Of a stretch of DNA of 10,276 nt, positions 1 to 6,677 are shown one piece after another. The notes under the pieces are model-generated. The model worked only from the letters and a program-made list of their open reading frames with translations. It ran no database searches and had not been told where the DNA came from. The stretch covers positions 1-10,276 of the forward strand of contig JBKDJY010000184.1 of the NCBI GenBank assembly GCA_046345275.1, in the 5' to 3' direction. The DNA comes from UBA4416 sp046345275. GTDB lineage: Bacteria > Bacteroidota > Bacteroidia > B-17B0 > Aurantibacillaceae. The translations under genes and the position numbers were made by a program. Positions within the stretch are counted from its first letter, which is position 1; each line of letters begins with the position of its first letter.

Positions 1-1
1 C

Positions 2-172
2 ATTGGCGTGTATACGGTTTTAGGGCAAACCTTAATTACCCTCAACAACGTGAACTTAAAGAATGGCGAAGCCTTCAAAATTGATGTGAGCAACCTGGCC
101 GAAGCTGTTTATTTCATCAAAATATTTAATAGCAACGAGCGGGCGCTTAAGAAATTTGTGATTGGGAGGTAG
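2..172 (+). CDS. T9SS-sorted secreted protein, C-terminal end (partial)
   Basis: Only the last 56 residues are in the window; the gene enters from the left. They match a Por-secretion (type IX) C-terminal sorting domain, type A. A 'VYTVLGQ' strand is followed by a short variable stretch, 'IDVSNLAEAVYFIKI' and a terminal 'KKFVIGR'. In this family the domain directs an exported protein from the periplasm through the type IX machinery, after which it is usually removed while the cargo is released or anchored to the surface. The function of the cargo cannot be judged because it lies outside the window. The stretch is visibly richer in G+C than the genes to its right, which is common for large secreted repeat proteins in these bacteria. 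The gene ends at TAG 170-172 and is followed by a strong terminator. Confidence 0.88.
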   Translation: MGVYTVLGQTLITLNNVNLKNGEAFKIDVSNLAEAVYFIKIFNSNERALKKFVIGR

Positions 173-209
173 GATGATTTTAGCAAACAAGTTGAATTAA
201 AATAGAAAC

Positions 210-238
210 AAAAAGCCCTTGTAAACCAAGGGCTTTTT
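210..238 (+). terminator. Strong intrinsic terminator
   Basis: A perfect 12-bp stem (AAAAAGCCCTTG at 210-221 pairing with CAAGGGCTTTTT at 227-238) encloses the 5-nt loop TAAAC. The arms carry their own A and T tracts, so it could terminate transcription from either side. It lies 38 nt after the stop of the T9SS cargo gene and separates that gene from the next one. Confidence 0.92.
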
Positions 239-241
239 AGT

Positions 242-268
242 TGGTGGATCCAGAGAGATTCTGTCTCC
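242..268 (-). other. tRNA 3'-end-like relic (possible att site)
   Basis: Read on the minus strand, this stretch resembles the end of a tRNA. It has a GAGA...TCTC hairpin in the place of the T arm, then CTCTGGATCCACCA, ending in a CCA-like tail. The T loop is wrong (5 nt, CAGAA, instead of the 7-nt TTCGAAT type), and nothing further on looks like an anticodon arm or D arm, so it is not a working tRNA. It could be a decayed duplicate left by integration into a tRNA 3' end, or chance similarity. Confidence 0.3.
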
Positions 269-342
269 GTATTATAAATGCACCTTTTTTTATGTCAAAT
301 TTTAATTTTTAAAACCCTGTCTTTAATTTCTCAAAACTTTAG

Positions 343-350
343 TTACTTTG
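343..350 (+). promoter_or_regulatory. Candidate -7 element, nearly leaderless
   Basis: TTACTTTG matches the Bacteroidota -7 motif TAnnTTTG at five of six fixed positions and ends only 4 nt before the ATG at 355. If used, transcription would begin at or next to the start codon, giving a leaderless mRNA. No convincing -33 TTTG is seen upstream. Confidence 0.4.
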
Positions 351-354
351 GTGT

Positions 355-1296
355 ATGAAAGATTTTGTCATTAACGCTCAAATCATCAAACCAGGAGAGA
401 ATAAACAAATAGTTTTAAATTCTTATCAATTACACACAAAAACAAAAATTGAAATTCCAGTGTTTGTTTTCAGAAGTAAGAAAGATGGTCCAACCGTTTT
501 ATTTTCGGCAGGCATGCATGGAGAAGAAACAAATGGAATTGACATCATTAGAAAATTGATCAATCGTCAAAATTTGAAACATTTAAATTGTGGAAACGTC
601 ATTGCTATTCCAGTTATTAATAGCGTGTCGTTTTTATACGGCAGCAGAGATTTGCCTGATGGAAAAGATTTAAATCGATGTTTTCCTGGAAATAAAAATG
701 GATCTTTCGGAAGCAGAATTGCATTTGATATTATGAAGCATATCATTCCATTGATTGATTTTGGAATTGATTTTCATACAGGCGGAGCAAAAATAAATAA
801 TTCACCACAAATTCGTTGCGTGTTTGAGTTTCCAGATAATCTTCAATTGGCAAAAAAGTTTTCACCCCCTCTTATTATTGATAGCAAATACCGAGAAGGT
901 ACTTTAAGAAAAGAAGCTTCAAAAAAAGGTAAACCCATTTTGGTTTATGAAGGAGGAGAAAGTATGCGATTTGATTACACAGCGATAAACGAGGGATTAA
1001 ACGGATGTTATAGATTATTAAAAAGTTTTGGAATGACTGATATTGATGTTCCTAATAACGCATCAGTTAAAATTACTAAAGACAGTTGGATACGAACAGA
1101 TGTGAGCGGATTATTTCACATGAAAGTAGTTAATGGTGCCTATGTTACAAAAGGAGATTTATTGGGTGTTGTTTGCAGCCCATTTGAACACGAAGAACAT
1201 CAAATCATTTCAACGGCAGATGGTTATATTATTGGCATTAACAATCAGCCAGTTGTTAATCAAGGAGAAGCACTCATTCATATTGGGTTAGAATAA
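355..1296 (+). CDS. Succinylglutamate desuccinylase/aspartoacylase-family zinc enzyme
   Basis: A 313-residue cytoplasmic protein of the AstE/ASPA branch of the M14 carboxypeptidase-like fold, whose members hydrolyse N-acyl amino acids or related amides with one zinc ion. The expected ligands are visible: His55 and Glu58 in 'GMHGEE', and His141 in 'DFHTGG'. The substrate-binding 'DLNRCFPG' is at about 105-112, and the likely catalytic Glu199 lies in 'PILVYEGG'. The C-terminal ~90 residues form the beta-rich lid domain usual for the family ('GAYVTKGDLLGVV...GEALIHIG'). There is no signal peptide and the length is normal. The ATG at 355 is the natural start. Relatives in Bacteroidota often sit beside rimK-type ligases; none is visible here, so the substrate is not predictable from context. 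It has a single-gene transcription unit, with its neighbours well separated. Confidence 0.87.
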   Translation: MKDFVINAQIIKPGENKQIVLNSYQLHTKTKIEIPVFVFRSKKDGPTVLFSAGMHGEETNGIDIIRKLINRQNLKHLNCGNVIAIPVINSVSFLYGSRDLPDGKDLNRCFPGNKNGSFGSRIAFDIMKHIIPLIDFGIDFHTGGAKINNSPQIRCVFEFPDNLQLAKKFSPPLIIDSKYREGTLRKEASKKGKPILVYEGGESMRFDYTAINEGLNGCYRLLKSFGMTDIDVPNNASVKITKDSWIRTDVSGLFHMKVVNGAYVTKGDLLGVVCSPFEHEEHQIISTADGYIIGINNQPVVNQGEALIHIGLE

Positions 1297-1472
1297 GGAA
1301 AAAAGCAATCGGGTAATTTTTCTTTTTTAATTCTTTTGAGTAATCAGATACTTTATCTTTTTTTTTAATTCAATCTGATTGAGATTGATTGTACCATCTT
1401 TCGTTTTTTTTCTTGAATAAATAAAACATAAAAAGGTAACATAGCCATAATGATTTGATAAAATATCGAAAC

Positions 1473-1480
1473 TAAGTTTG
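1473..1480 (+). promoter_or_regulatory. Candidate -7 promoter element for the metallophosphoesterase
   Basis: TAAGTTTG is a perfect match to the Bacteroidota TAnnTTTG motif. It lies 33 nt before the ATG at 1514, which would give a leader of about 25-30 nt. A TTTG at 1454-1457 is closer than the usual -33 spacing, so only the -7 part is well supported. Confidence 0.55.
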
Positions 1481-1513
1481 TATTCATAGGAATGTATTTT
1501 TTAAAGTCAATCT

Positions 1514-2502
1514 ATGGAAACACTTAATCGAAAAAAATTTCTGAAGCTGGCTGGCTTATCTTCTCTAGGGTTGTTAGCATCTGGCTTAAAAGCCTCGACT
1601 CTTGTAAAACTGACGGGTAGTGCTGAAAAAAAAATGACATCTCCACTAAGGGTAGCTCATTTAACGGACATTCACATTGAAAATGGATTAGAGCCTGAGA
1701 AAGGTTTTGCTTCCTGCCTTCATACGGTAAATGATCTTGACCAAAAGCCAGACTTGATTATCAATGGAGGAGATGCCATTATGAATTCTGATTAACATTT
1801 TCCAAAGCAACGATTAGGAAGCAATGGTCCGTTTTTCATAACATCTTAGAAAGTGATAATTCTATTCCAGTCAAACATTGTATTGGCAATCATGATTTAT
1901 ATGGCTGGCCTTTAGCGAAAACATCAGAAGCTGAAAGTAAAAAACAAGCGATGAACGAATATCAAATGCAAAAACCGTATTACGCTTTTCAACAAGGCAA
2001 ATGGAAATTTATTGTGCTTGATAGCATTCAGTGTAAAAATTCGATTCCTGGATATTACGCAAAACTCGATGACCAACAAATGGTTTGGCTCAAAGATGAA
2101 TTAGAAGCTACACCGTCAAATTTATTTATTTGTATTGTTACCCACGTCCCCATTTTGGCAATTTGTACTTTATTCGATAGCATTTTTAAAAAGGATAAAC
2201 AACGCAATATTCCAAATAATATCTTACACGCAGACGCAGCAGAATTAACCACGCTTTTTTATCAATATCCAAATATTAAATCCTGTTTAAGTGGTCACAT
2301 TCATTTGGTTGATCATGTTAACTACCTTGGAATAGATTATTATTGCAATGGCGCAGTGAGTGGTTCTTGGTGGAAAGGCAATCATCATCAATTCCCACCA
2401 TCATTTTCAACGATGAATTTTTTTGAAGACGGTAAAGTTACACGCAACGTAAATTATTATAATTGGAATAAATTCTCTCAAATCTCTTCAAATTTAAAGT
2501 AA
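1514..2502 (+). pseudogene. Calcineurin-like metallophosphoesterase, frameshifted
   Basis: The gene is split between two frames. Residues 1-93 read from ATG 1514 to a TAA at 1793-1795. The homologous continuation is one frame over, from about 1795 to the stop at 2500-2502. Restoring one base at the TAA gives a continuous 329-residue protein. All family metal-site motifs survive: 'DIH' (Asp52, His54), 'GGD' (Asp87), 'GNHD' (restored 125-128, lying in the stretch without a start), 'THVP' (His211) and 'GHIH' (262-264). Intact relatives hydrolyse phosphomonoesters or diesters with two metal ions. The N-terminus ('NRKKFLKLAG' then a hydrophobic run) looks like a Tat-type export signal with RK in place of RR, pointing to a periplasmic enzyme. 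The damage is one recent indel or a sequencing error. A second start at ATG 1951 would lack half the active site. Confidence 0.87.
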
Positions 2503-2520
2503 CAAAATTTCAATTTTCAA

Positions 2521-2560
2521 AATTTCCCCCTAAAGCTCGTTTTACAATAGGGGGCAAATT
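2521..2560 (+). terminator. Bulged hairpin after the metallophosphoesterase (possible terminator)
   Basis: AATTTCCCCCTA (2521-2532) pairs with TAGGGGG (2548-2554) and AAATT (2556-2560), with one bulged C at 2555 and a 15-nt loop. This gives 12 bp including five G-C pairs in a row. No T-run follows, so it is an imperfect intrinsic terminator. It may instead stabilise the 3' end or separate transcription units. Confidence 0.45.
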
Positions 2561-2562
2561 CA

Positions 2563-2578
2563 CCAAGTTATAACTTGG
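2563..2578. repeat. Perfect 16-bp palindrome
   Basis: CCAAGTTATAACTTGG reads the same on both strands with no spacer. It lies just after the bulged hairpin and far from the start of the downstream operon. Continuous palindromes of this size are typical protein-binding operators, for example of toxin-antitoxin regulators, but no such gene is visible beside it. Confidence 0.55.
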
Positions 2579-2648
2579 ATTTAATATCCCTATGAGGTAA
2601 AATAGCAAAGAAATATTTTTTGATCGCATACTAAAGTTCAAAAAAAAT

Positions 2649-2669
2649 AGTTAGAATAAATGTCTAACT
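2649..2669. promoter_or_regulatory. Inverted repeat overlapping a promoter-like motif
   Basis: AGTTAGA (2649-2655) and TCTAACT (2663-2669) are perfect inverted 7-mers with a 7-nt spacer. The right arm runs into AACTTTTG (2666-2673), a 5-of-6 match to the Bacteroidota -7 motif. The layout suggests an operator covering a promoter about 100 nt before the PKS operon. It could also fold as a small hairpin. Confidence 0.4.
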
Positions 2670-2680
2670 TTTGCAATGCT

Positions 2681-2722
2681 ACTCATTTTTATCGTGAAAT
2701 ATTTGCTTTAAAAAAAATGAGT
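2681..2722. promoter_or_regulatory. 10-bp inverted repeat upstream of the PKS operon
   Basis: ACTCATTTTT (2681-2690) is the exact reverse complement of AAAAATGAGT (2713-2722), with 22 nt between. The right arm directly abuts the candidate -7 element at 2723. The repeat would therefore cover the -33 region of that promoter, where a repressor or activator could act. Confidence 0.42.
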
Positions 2723-2730
2723 TATCTTAG
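2723..2730 (+). promoter_or_regulatory. Candidate -7 element for the PKS operon
   Basis: TATCTTAG matches TAnnTTTG at five of six fixed positions and has a TTTG at 2702-2705 as a loose -33 partner (17-nt spacer, slightly short). It lies 43 nt before the GTG start at 2774, so a leader of about 35-40 nt is expected. Confidence 0.45.
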
Positions 2731-2773
2731 CGGAACTATTTAGAAATAAAACAATTGACCATGCTCATAAAAC

Positions 2774-3649
2774 GTGTATTTACTTCCTGATAGAAATACC
2801 ATAAAACTCTTACGAATTCCTTTTTCGTTTTTCTTGATGCCAATTTTTATTTTGGCCTTAAGTCAAATTTCTACTTTTAAATGGATTCATGTACTTTATA
2901 CTTTTTTAATTATTCATTTTTTAGTTTACCCTGCAAGTAATGGTTACAATAGTTACATAGATAAAGATGAATCACCTATTGGCGGACTAGAAAAACCTCC
3001 AGCACCTACAAAAGCATTATTTTATTTAACCATATTAATGGATGTATTGGCAATAAGCTTGGCTTTCATCTTGATTAGCAAATTGTTTTCTGCTTGTATT
3101 TTGTTATATATATTGGCTTCTAGAGCCTACAGCTCAAAACAAATTCGCTTGAAAAAATTTCCATTTGTTGGGTTTTTAGTTGTAGTTATTTTTCAGGGTG
3201 CATTTGCGTTTTTAATGTGTTCAATTGGTATTGGAAATTCCCCATTGGAATTTTCAAATGCTACTATTTATATATTACTTGCTTGCTCGTTTCAAATAGC
3301 AGGAGCTTATCCATTAACTCAAATTTATCAACATAAAGAGGACTATGAAGATGGCGTCATCACTTTAAGTTACAGATTAGGCTACAGGGGAACATTTGTT
3401 TTTACGGCTCTCATGTTTGGCTTTTGCAATTTATTTTATTTTCTGTACTTTACAGAATCATTTAGAGTAAATCAATTTTATATACTTCAAATATTTTTTA
3501 TTCCAATTTTCATATTTTTTTCATATTGGTTTTCCAAAGTAATTAAAAACCATTCTGAAGCCAATTTTAAAAACACCATGCGGATGAATGCCATTGCTGC
3601 AGTCTGCATGAATAGTTGTTTTACAGTTTTGTTTATCCTTAATCATTAA
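2774..3649 (+). CDS. UbiA-family membrane prenyltransferase
   Basis: A 291-residue integral membrane protein with about eight hydrophobic helices. UbiA-family enzymes transfer an isoprenoid from its diphosphate to an aromatic or other acceptor, using two Asp-rich motifs that hold Mg-diphosphate. The first motif is recognisable but degenerate: Asn59, Asp63 and Asp65 in 'NGYNSYIDKDE', with Ser67 where the second canonical Asp of NxxxDxxxD would be. The second is 'KEDYEDG' (Asp190, Asp193) followed by 'TLSYRLG'. The GTG at 2774 is used because an in-frame TAA lies at 2768-2770 and the next ATG (codon 22) would cut into helix 1. It is the first gene of a four-gene operon, and the type III PKS starts 3 nt after its stop. 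By context it may prenylate the polyketide product, but acceptor and donor are not known from sequence. Confidence 0.82.
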   Translation: MYLLPDRNTIKLLRIPFSFFLMPIFILALSQISTFKWIHVLYTFLIIHFLVYPASNGYNSYIDKDESPIGGLEKPPAPTKALFYLTILMDVLAISLAFILISKLFSACILLYILASRAYSSKQIRLKKFPFVGFLVVVIFQGAFAFLMCSIGIGNSPLEFSNATIYILLACSFQIAGAYPLTQIYQHKEDYEDGVITLSYRLGYRGTFVFTALMFGFCNLFYFLYFTESFRVNQFYILQIFFIPIFIFFSYWFSKVIKNHSEANFKNTMRMNAIAAVCMNSCFTVLFILNH

Positions 3650-3652
3650 GTT

Positions 3653-4741
3653 TTGAGTTATATAATTGCAATAGAAACAGCAGTACCAGCATATTGTCAT
3701 TCTCAAGATGCCATCACTTCATTTTTTCAACATAAATGTAATGATGAAAACATGAAGCGTAAACTTAAATTTATAAGTTCTAAATCTGGTATTCAAAAAC
3801 GTTATTCAGTTTTAAATGATTTTAATGAACAAGAGGGCGTTTTGTTTCAAAGCAAAACCGATCATATTGTAGGATTGACAAGCCGTATGAATGTTTATAA
3901 AAATAATGCTTTAAATTTAGCATTGTCTGCAATTAATAAAATTGAAAATTTTGAATCAATAAAAAAAAGTATTACGCATATAATTACGGTGACATGCACA
4001 GGGTTATTTGCACCAGGTTTAGATATTGATTTAATAGAATCATTAAAGATATCGCCAAAAACGCAAAGAAGTTCAATCAATTTTATGGGGTGCAATGCAG
4101 CAATTATCGCTTTAAATCAAGCAAATAATATTTGTAACAGTATCCCTCACTCAAATGTACTTGTGGTTTGTGTGGAATTATGTACCATTCATTTTCAAAA
4201 CAATGCCTCAGATGAAAATATTTTGTCAAATGCAATTTTTGCTGATGGCGCTTCCGCAGCAATTGTAAGTTCAGATGCCTTAACATTAAATCATTCTCCT
4301 GTTTTAAAAATTAATTCGTTTAACTCTATCATCGTTCATAAAGGGAAAAGCGATATGACTTGGCAACTCAGCGAAACTGGATTTATCATGAATCTTACAA
4401 GCTATGTATCAGAACTAATAAATGGTAGTATTATAAATTTATTGAAAGAATTAGAAATAAATAAACATGAAATTAATTATTGGGCCATACATCCTGGTGG
4501 TAAAAAAATTGTTGATGAATTTGCTAGCGCTTTAAAATTAGATTATTCCTTATTAAATTCATCATATGAAATATTAAAAAATTACGGGAATATGTCATCG
4601 GCAACTATTTTATTTGTGATTAAACATCTTATCACTACTAATTTAAAAGCTAAAAGTAATGAAACTATTTTTTCAGCGGCCTTTGGTCCTGGCTTAAGCA
4701 TTGAGACCATGCAACTGCAATATGTTAAAAAAAAGAAGTGA
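3653..4741 (+). CDS. Type III polyketide synthase (chalcone synthase-like)
   Basis: A 362-residue homodimeric-type ketosynthase that extends an acyl-CoA starter with malonyl-CoA and cyclises the chain into a pyrone, resorcinol or related ring. The Cys-His-Asn triad is complete: Cys147 in 'NFMGCNAA', His280 in 'WAIHPGG' and Asn313 in 'NYGNMSSAT'. Other hallmarks are 'TCTGLFAPGLD' at 114-124, 'FADGASA' near 196-202 and the C-terminal loop 'FGPGLSIE' at 344-351, which lines the cyclisation pocket. The start is TTG 3653: the upstream in-frame codon is GTT after the UbiA stop TAA, and any later start would remove the first beta strand. The ring type and chain length cannot be read off reliably. 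The methyltransferase and flavoprotein that follow suggest a phenolic lipid that is methylated and oxidised. Confidence 0.93.
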   Translation: MSYIIAIETAVPAYCHSQDAITSFFQHKCNDENMKRKLKFISSKSGIQKRYSVLNDFNEQEGVLFQSKTDHIVGLTSRMNVYKNNALNLALSAINKIENFESIKKSITHIITVTCTGLFAPGLDIDLIESLKISPKTQRSSINFMGCNAAIIALNQANNICNSIPHSNVLVVCVELCTIHFQNNASDENILSNAIFADGASAAIVSSDALTLNHSPVLKINSFNSIIVHKGKSDMTWQLSETGFIMNLTSYVSELINGSIINLLKELEINKHEINYWAIHPGGKKIVDEFASALKLDYSLLNSSYEILKNYGNMSSATILFVIKHLITTNLKAKSNETIFSAAFGPGLSIETMQLQYVKKKK

Positions 4742-5411
4742 TAAGAAAGAGTTGTTGGATGCTGACGATATTCCTGATAAGGATTTATATCAAAACCTAA
4801 AAGAATTAGATGTTATAAATGCTTTGCTAGGCGGCTATCGCATAACATTTAATGCGTTGAAAAAAGTCTTAAAGAAAGACAAGGAACATATCCTAGTTGA
4901 TATTGGAAGTGGCGGAGGCGATACCCTCAAACGAATTTATAAATGGAGTCAGGCTAAAAAAATTAAACTCAATTTATATGGAATTGATTTAAAGCAAACC
5001 TGTATTAATTATTCAATGGGCGTTAATCCAAATTCCGCAATAAAATTTATTTGTGATGATTATAAAAATCTTTATCAGCATTTGCCTAAAGTTGATATCA
5101 TTCATGCGTCCTTATTTTGCCATCATTTAACTGACAAAGAAATAATTGAGCTGATTCAATTTTCTCAAATCAATCAATCAATCTTAATCATCAATGATTT
5201 AGAGCGAAATGCTTTTGCACATTATGCCATTAAATTATTAACTTATTTTTTTTCTAAATCATATTTGGTTAAAAATGATGCGCCATTATCCGTATTAAGA
5301 GGCTTTAAGATAAAGGAGTGGAAAAAAATTTTACAACAATCTGGAGCGAAAAATTTCACCATTAATTATAAGTGGGCGTTTAGACATGAAGTGATTATTT
5401 ATGCAAGTTGA
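4722..5411 (+). CDS. SAM-dependent methyltransferase of the PKS operon
   Basis: A class I Rossmann-fold methyltransferase of 229 residues. The SAM-binding motif I is 'VDIGSGGGD' (residues 59-67), and an acidic strand end near 'GIDLK' fits motif II. The N-terminal segment has the pattern 'ELLDADDIPDKDLYQNLKELDVIN', then 'LLGGY', seen in methyltransferases that sit beside type III PKS genes. ATG 4722 is preferred over TTG 4701: the extra seven residues lie wholly inside the PKS reading region and do not resemble the family N-terminus. It overlaps the PKS gene by 20 nt and the flavoprotein gene by 11 nt, so it is almost certainly translationally coupled. The likely job, by analogy with SrsB in the Streptomyces srs phenolic-lipid operon, is O- or C-methylation of the polyketide ring (inference). 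Confidence 0.87.
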   Translation: MLKKRSDKKELLDADDIPDKDLYQNLKELDVINALLGGYRITFNALKKVLKKDKEHILVDIGSGGGDTLKRIYKWSQAKKIKLNLYGIDLKQTCINYSMGVNPNSAIKFICDDYKNLYQHLPKVDIIHASLFCHHLTDKEIIELIQFSQINQSILIINDLERNAFAHYAIKLLTYFFSKSYLVKNDAPLSVLRGFKIKEWKKILQQSGAKNFTINYKWAFRHEVIIYAS

Positions 5412-6528
5412 AGAAAATAAAATATATGATGGAATCATCATTGGTGGAGGTTTAGCGGGGCTATGCCTTTCTATTCAATTGGCTAAAAGCGGCCACAGAG
5501 TGGTTCTTGTTGAAAAGAATACTTACCCTTTTCATAAAGTTTGTGGCGAATATATTTCAATGGAAAGTTATGACTTTTTGCAATCTTTGGGGATGAACCT
5601 TCATAACATGAATCTACCAAAAATAAATCAACTCAGTGTTACGGCACATAATGGATACAAAATATCATCACCATTGGCATTGGGCGGATTTGGAATAAGT
5701 AGGTATGATTTAGATTATGAACTGTCGATGATAGCAAAAAATAGTGGCGTGATGTTATTAGAAAGTTGTACTGCCACTAACGTAAATTTTCAAAAAGAAG
5801 TTTATTCGGTGATAACTTCTAAGGGAATTATCCATGCTAAATTAGTATTTGGCAGTTACGGAAAAATTGAACCATCTTTCATTGACAAAACCAATGACAA
5901 AAAAAAAGGCGATTACATTGCAATTAAATATCACATAAAAAAAACGTTTCCAGACAATTTAATTGAACTACATAATTTTAAAGACGGATATTGTGGCATT
6001 TCAGCAGTTAATAATCAAACGATTTGTTTATGCTACTTAACCACAACAAAAAATTTAAATGAAAATAAAAATGATATTAAACTGTTAGAAAAAAATATTT
6101 TAATGAAAAACCCATACCTCATGAAATATTTTTCCGAATCGCATTTTTTATTTGATAAGCCTTTGGCCATTAGCCAAATTGGATTTAGTAAAAAACAAAC
6201 CTACAAAAACGATTTGTTAATGCTTGGTGATGCTGCCGGCGCAATTGCTCCTTTATGTGGCAACGGAATGAGCATAGCAATGAGATCGTCCAAAATCATT
6301 TCAGGATACGTTACAATGTATTTACAAAATAAATTAACGAAAAAAGAACTCATTAAAGATTATGCATCTGAGTGGAATAAAAATTTTTCTTTTAGAATAA
6401 AGGCTGGGTACTATTTGCAATTGCTATTTGGCAAGCGCATCACAACATTATTGAGTTTGAAAATTTTAAATAATTTCCCTTTTCTTTTCCGTAAATTAAT
6501 CTCATTAACTCACGGAAAACCTTTTTAA
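5401..6528 (+). CDS. FAD-dependent oxidoreductase/monooxygenase of the PKS operon
   Basis: A 375-residue flavoprotein of the PHBH/geranylgeranyl reductase-like superfamily (COG0644 type). The FAD dinucleotide fold is at the N-terminus: 'GGGLAG' at 15-20 and the ribose-binding Glu38 in 'VLVEKN'. The subfamily signature 'FHKVCGEYIS' is at 44-53. The second FAD site is 'MLGDAAG' at 274-280, then 'APLCGNGMSIAM'. It has no signal peptide. The ATG at 5401 overlaps the end of the methyltransferase gene by 11 nt. In the srs operon a flavoprotein (SrsC) hydroxylates the alkylresorcinol so it can become a quinone; a similar hydroxylation is the leading guess here. Saturation of prenyl double bonds is a real alternative, given the resemblance to geranylgeranyl reductases and the UbiA gene in the same operon. 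Confidence 0.87.
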   Translation: MQVEENKIYDGIIIGGGLAGLCLSIQLAKSGHRVVLVEKNTYPFHKVCGEYISMESYDFLQSLGMNLHNMNLPKINQLSVTAHNGYKISSPLALGGFGISRYDLDYELSMIAKNSGVMLLESCTATNVNFQKEVYSVITSKGIIHAKLVFGSYGKIEPSFIDKTNDKKKGDYIAIKYHIKKTFPDNLIELHNFKDGYCGISAVNNQTICLCYLTTTKNLNENKNDIKLLEKNILMKNPYLMKYFSESHFLFDKPLAISQIGFSKKQTYKNDLLMLGDAAGAIAPLCGNGMSIAMRSSKIISGYVTMYLQNKLTKKELIKDYASEWNKNFSFRIKAGYYLQLLFGKRITTLLSLKILNNFPFLFRKLISLTHGKPF

Positions 6529-6625
6529 ATCCAAACCATTTGCGTCCGAGATAAAATTATAATCAAAAGGATTTGCTAATAATTATTAAACTGCTTTTTT
6601 TATTTCTATCAATGATGAGAATCAA

Positions 6626-6677
6626 ATTGTTAAAATAATGTGTTTTTTGTGATTAAGTTTTTGTTAATTTTAACAAT
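6626..6677. promoter_or_regulatory. TTGTTAA half-site array upstream of the DUF3127 gene
   Basis: Three copies of TTGTTAA are present: direct at 6627-6633 and 6661-6667, and inverted (TTAACAA) at 6670-6676. The last two form a near-palindrome with a 2-nt gap. The outer copies form perfect 11-bp arms (ATTGTTAAAAT at 6626-6636, ATTTTAACAAT at 6667-6677). The inner pair overlaps the -33 region of the promoter at 6686, as an operator would. The high A/T content makes some of this expected by chance. Confidence 0.4.

Noticed and set aside
1298..1328. A GAAAAA/TTTTTC hairpin followed by T-rich sequence after the zinc deacylase gene
   Set aside because: The stem is only six pairs, nearly all A-T, with a 13-nt loop. 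It is too weak to call a terminator with confidence.
1342..1380. Inverted repeat AATCAGAT / ATCTGATT with a 23-nt spacer
   Set aside because: Eight-base arms with a long A/T-rich spacer are expected by chance, and there is no placement against a promoter to give it meaning.
2055..2252. Minus-strand open frame of 65 codons inside the metallophosphoesterase
   Set aside because: It is antisense to a segment whose + strand carries clear family motifs, and its translation shows no recognisable domain.
1951..2502. Treating the second half of the metallophosphoesterase as a separate gene starting at ATG 1951
   Set aside because: The protein would lack the DxH, GD and GNHD motifs, while the sequence before 1951 continues the same protein in frame. 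It is a fragment, not a gene.
2761..2790. A nine-codon ATG frame overlapping the GTG start of the UbiA gene (possible leader peptide)
   Set aside because: It is too short and has no codon run or attenuator structure linked to a known signal. Chance occurrence is likely.
3521..4286. Several minus-strand open frames of 60-66 codons across the UbiA/PKS genes
   Set aside because: They are shadows of the conserved + strand genes, with no promoter, conserved motif or coherent composition.
6577..6588. Palindrome TAATAATTATTA downstream of the flavoprotein gene
   Set aside because: It is made only of A and T in an A/T-rich gap, so it has little information content. It is neither a terminator nor a clear operator.
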